The notes under the pieces were generated by a model. The model saw nothing but the letters and a program-made list of their open reading frames with translations. It did not search any database and was not told the origin of the DNA. Shown here in pieces: positions 63,835-64,000 of a stretch of DNA of 64,000 nucleotides. The stretch is from NCBI GenBank assembly GCA_002702705.1, contig PABH01000057.1, positions 116,393 through 180,392 of the forward strand. Reading direction: 5' to 3'. Position 1 is the first letter of the stretch; every line of letters begins with the position of its first letter. This stretch comes from Anaerolineaceae bacterium (GTDB lineage: Bacteria > Chloroflexota > Anaerolineae > Anaerolineales > Anaerolineaceae). A program made the position numbers and the translations under genes.

Positions 63835-63862
63835 ATGTTACCGGTCACGTGACCGGTAACAT
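63835..63862. promoter_or_regulatory. 28-bp perfect palindromic LacI operator
   Basis: ATGTTACCGGTCAC and its exact reverse complement, centred between 63848 and 63849. The core CCGGTCACGTGACCGG has the central CG and strong GC arms typical of LacI-family operators. It overlaps the predicted transcript start of lacI. Confidence 0.85.
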
Positions 63863-63864
63863 CT

Positions 63865-63892
63865 ATTATAAGGATATCTTAATCCCTGTCAA
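63865..63892 (-). promoter_or_regulatory. Near-consensus promoter of lacI
   Basis: Minus-strand TTGACA (63892-63887), 16-nt spacer, TATAAT (63870-63865). Only the spacer departs from the ideal 17 nt. The operator begins 2 bp after the -10. Confidence 0.85.
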
Positions 63893-63909
63893 GAGGGAGT
63901 TTTTGGGCG

Positions 63910-63985
63910 TGTCAACGAAACTTTAAAAGTGAACCGATAACACTTTAAAAGTGAACTAATTGCGGTTCAAAAGTGAACTCAATTT
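63910..63985 (+). repeat. Three 22-bp direct repeats at the window edge, possible insertion-sequence end
   Basis: ACTTTAAAAGTGAAC occurs at 63920-63934 and 63942-63956, and GGTTCAAAAGTGAAC at 63964-63978: exact 22-bp spacing, two identical cores and one variant. A TGTCAAC begins at 63910. Multiple short repeats inside a TG-starting end are typical of IS21-family termini, which would place the element to the right of the window. The other possibility is a regulator-binding array. Confidence 0.5.
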
Positions 63986-64000
63986 GTACTAGGACAAAAC

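Noticed and set aside
63920..63978. 22-bp repeats as a CRISPR array
   Set aside because: Repeat cores are about 15 bp with 7-bp gaps; CRISPR repeats and spacers are each longer.

Overview
The window looks like the chromosome of a moderately AT-rich member of the phylum Chloroflexota, most likely class Anaerolineae. The indications are a murC-murB-ddl-ftsQ-ftsA-ftsZ division cluster, a B12-dependent (class II) ribonucleotide reductase next to nrdR, secreted proteins with Thr/Pro-rich linkers or a YLP-type C-terminus, and several sugar-utilisation operons. This placement is inference from gene content; there is no rRNA or other phylogenetic marker in the window. No phage, CRISPR array, tRNA or complete insertion sequence was seen. 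The right edge holds 22-bp direct repeats that may be the end of a mobile element.

Layout. 1-6.6 kb: cell-wall and division (dcw) cluster ending in an intrinsic terminator, then a structured intergenic stretch. 7.0-10.3 kb: nrdR-nrdJ with a promoter, a leader hairpin and a palindrome. 10.4-13.7 kb: a small membrane protein and a secreted kelch-repeat protein. 13.8-15.7 kb: a leftward TetR / iron-sulfur flavoprotein / F420-type reductase operon with twin operators. 15.9-20.2 kb: two nucleotidyltransferase-like proteins, an aminoglycoside-phosphotransferase-like kinase and two membrane proteins. 20.4-29.3 kb: a leftward operon (SDR, FGGY kinase, alkyl-DHAP-synthase-like flavoprotein, EtfB, EtfA, GlcD-like flavoprotein) with a divergent glpP antiterminator gene. 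29.3-37.7 kb: HI0933-type flavoprotein, TldD/TldE, XRE regulator plus membrane protein, ABC-2 exporter. 38-46.3 kb: GH3 beta-glucosidase, ZIP transporter, rRNA methyltransferase, lipoprotein, MFS transporter, AIM24 protein. 46.3-53 kb: cobalt ECF transporter CbiMQO, deoxynucleoside kinase, phosphodiesterase, acetyltransferase, sigma/anti-sigma pair. 53.1-63.9 kb: leftward LacI-controlled sugar region (LacI, binding protein, two permeases, glycosyltransferase-like protein, GH42 protein, GalT).

The most interesting system is the operon at 21.3-28.4 kb. Its leader has a strong promoter, an alternative hairpin at the very 5' end of the transcript, and a mutually exclusive intrinsic terminator. 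A glpP-family antiterminator gene lies directly opposite. The structural genes suggest that a polyol or its phosphate is phosphorylated and oxidised by flavoproteins, with electrons leaving through EtfAB. This gives a glycerol-3-phosphate-sensed, ETF-coupled catabolic module that I cannot match to a characterised pathway.

Other points: a GH42 beta-galactosidase homologue with Ser in place of the acid/base Glu; a sugar permease with a duplicated extracytoplasmic insert; a 28-bp perfect operator under a near-consensus promoter at lacI; and several genes with a -10-like hexamer 6-8 nt before ATG, which suggests leaderless mRNAs. CbiMQO cobalt uptake would fit the cobalamin need of NrdJ.
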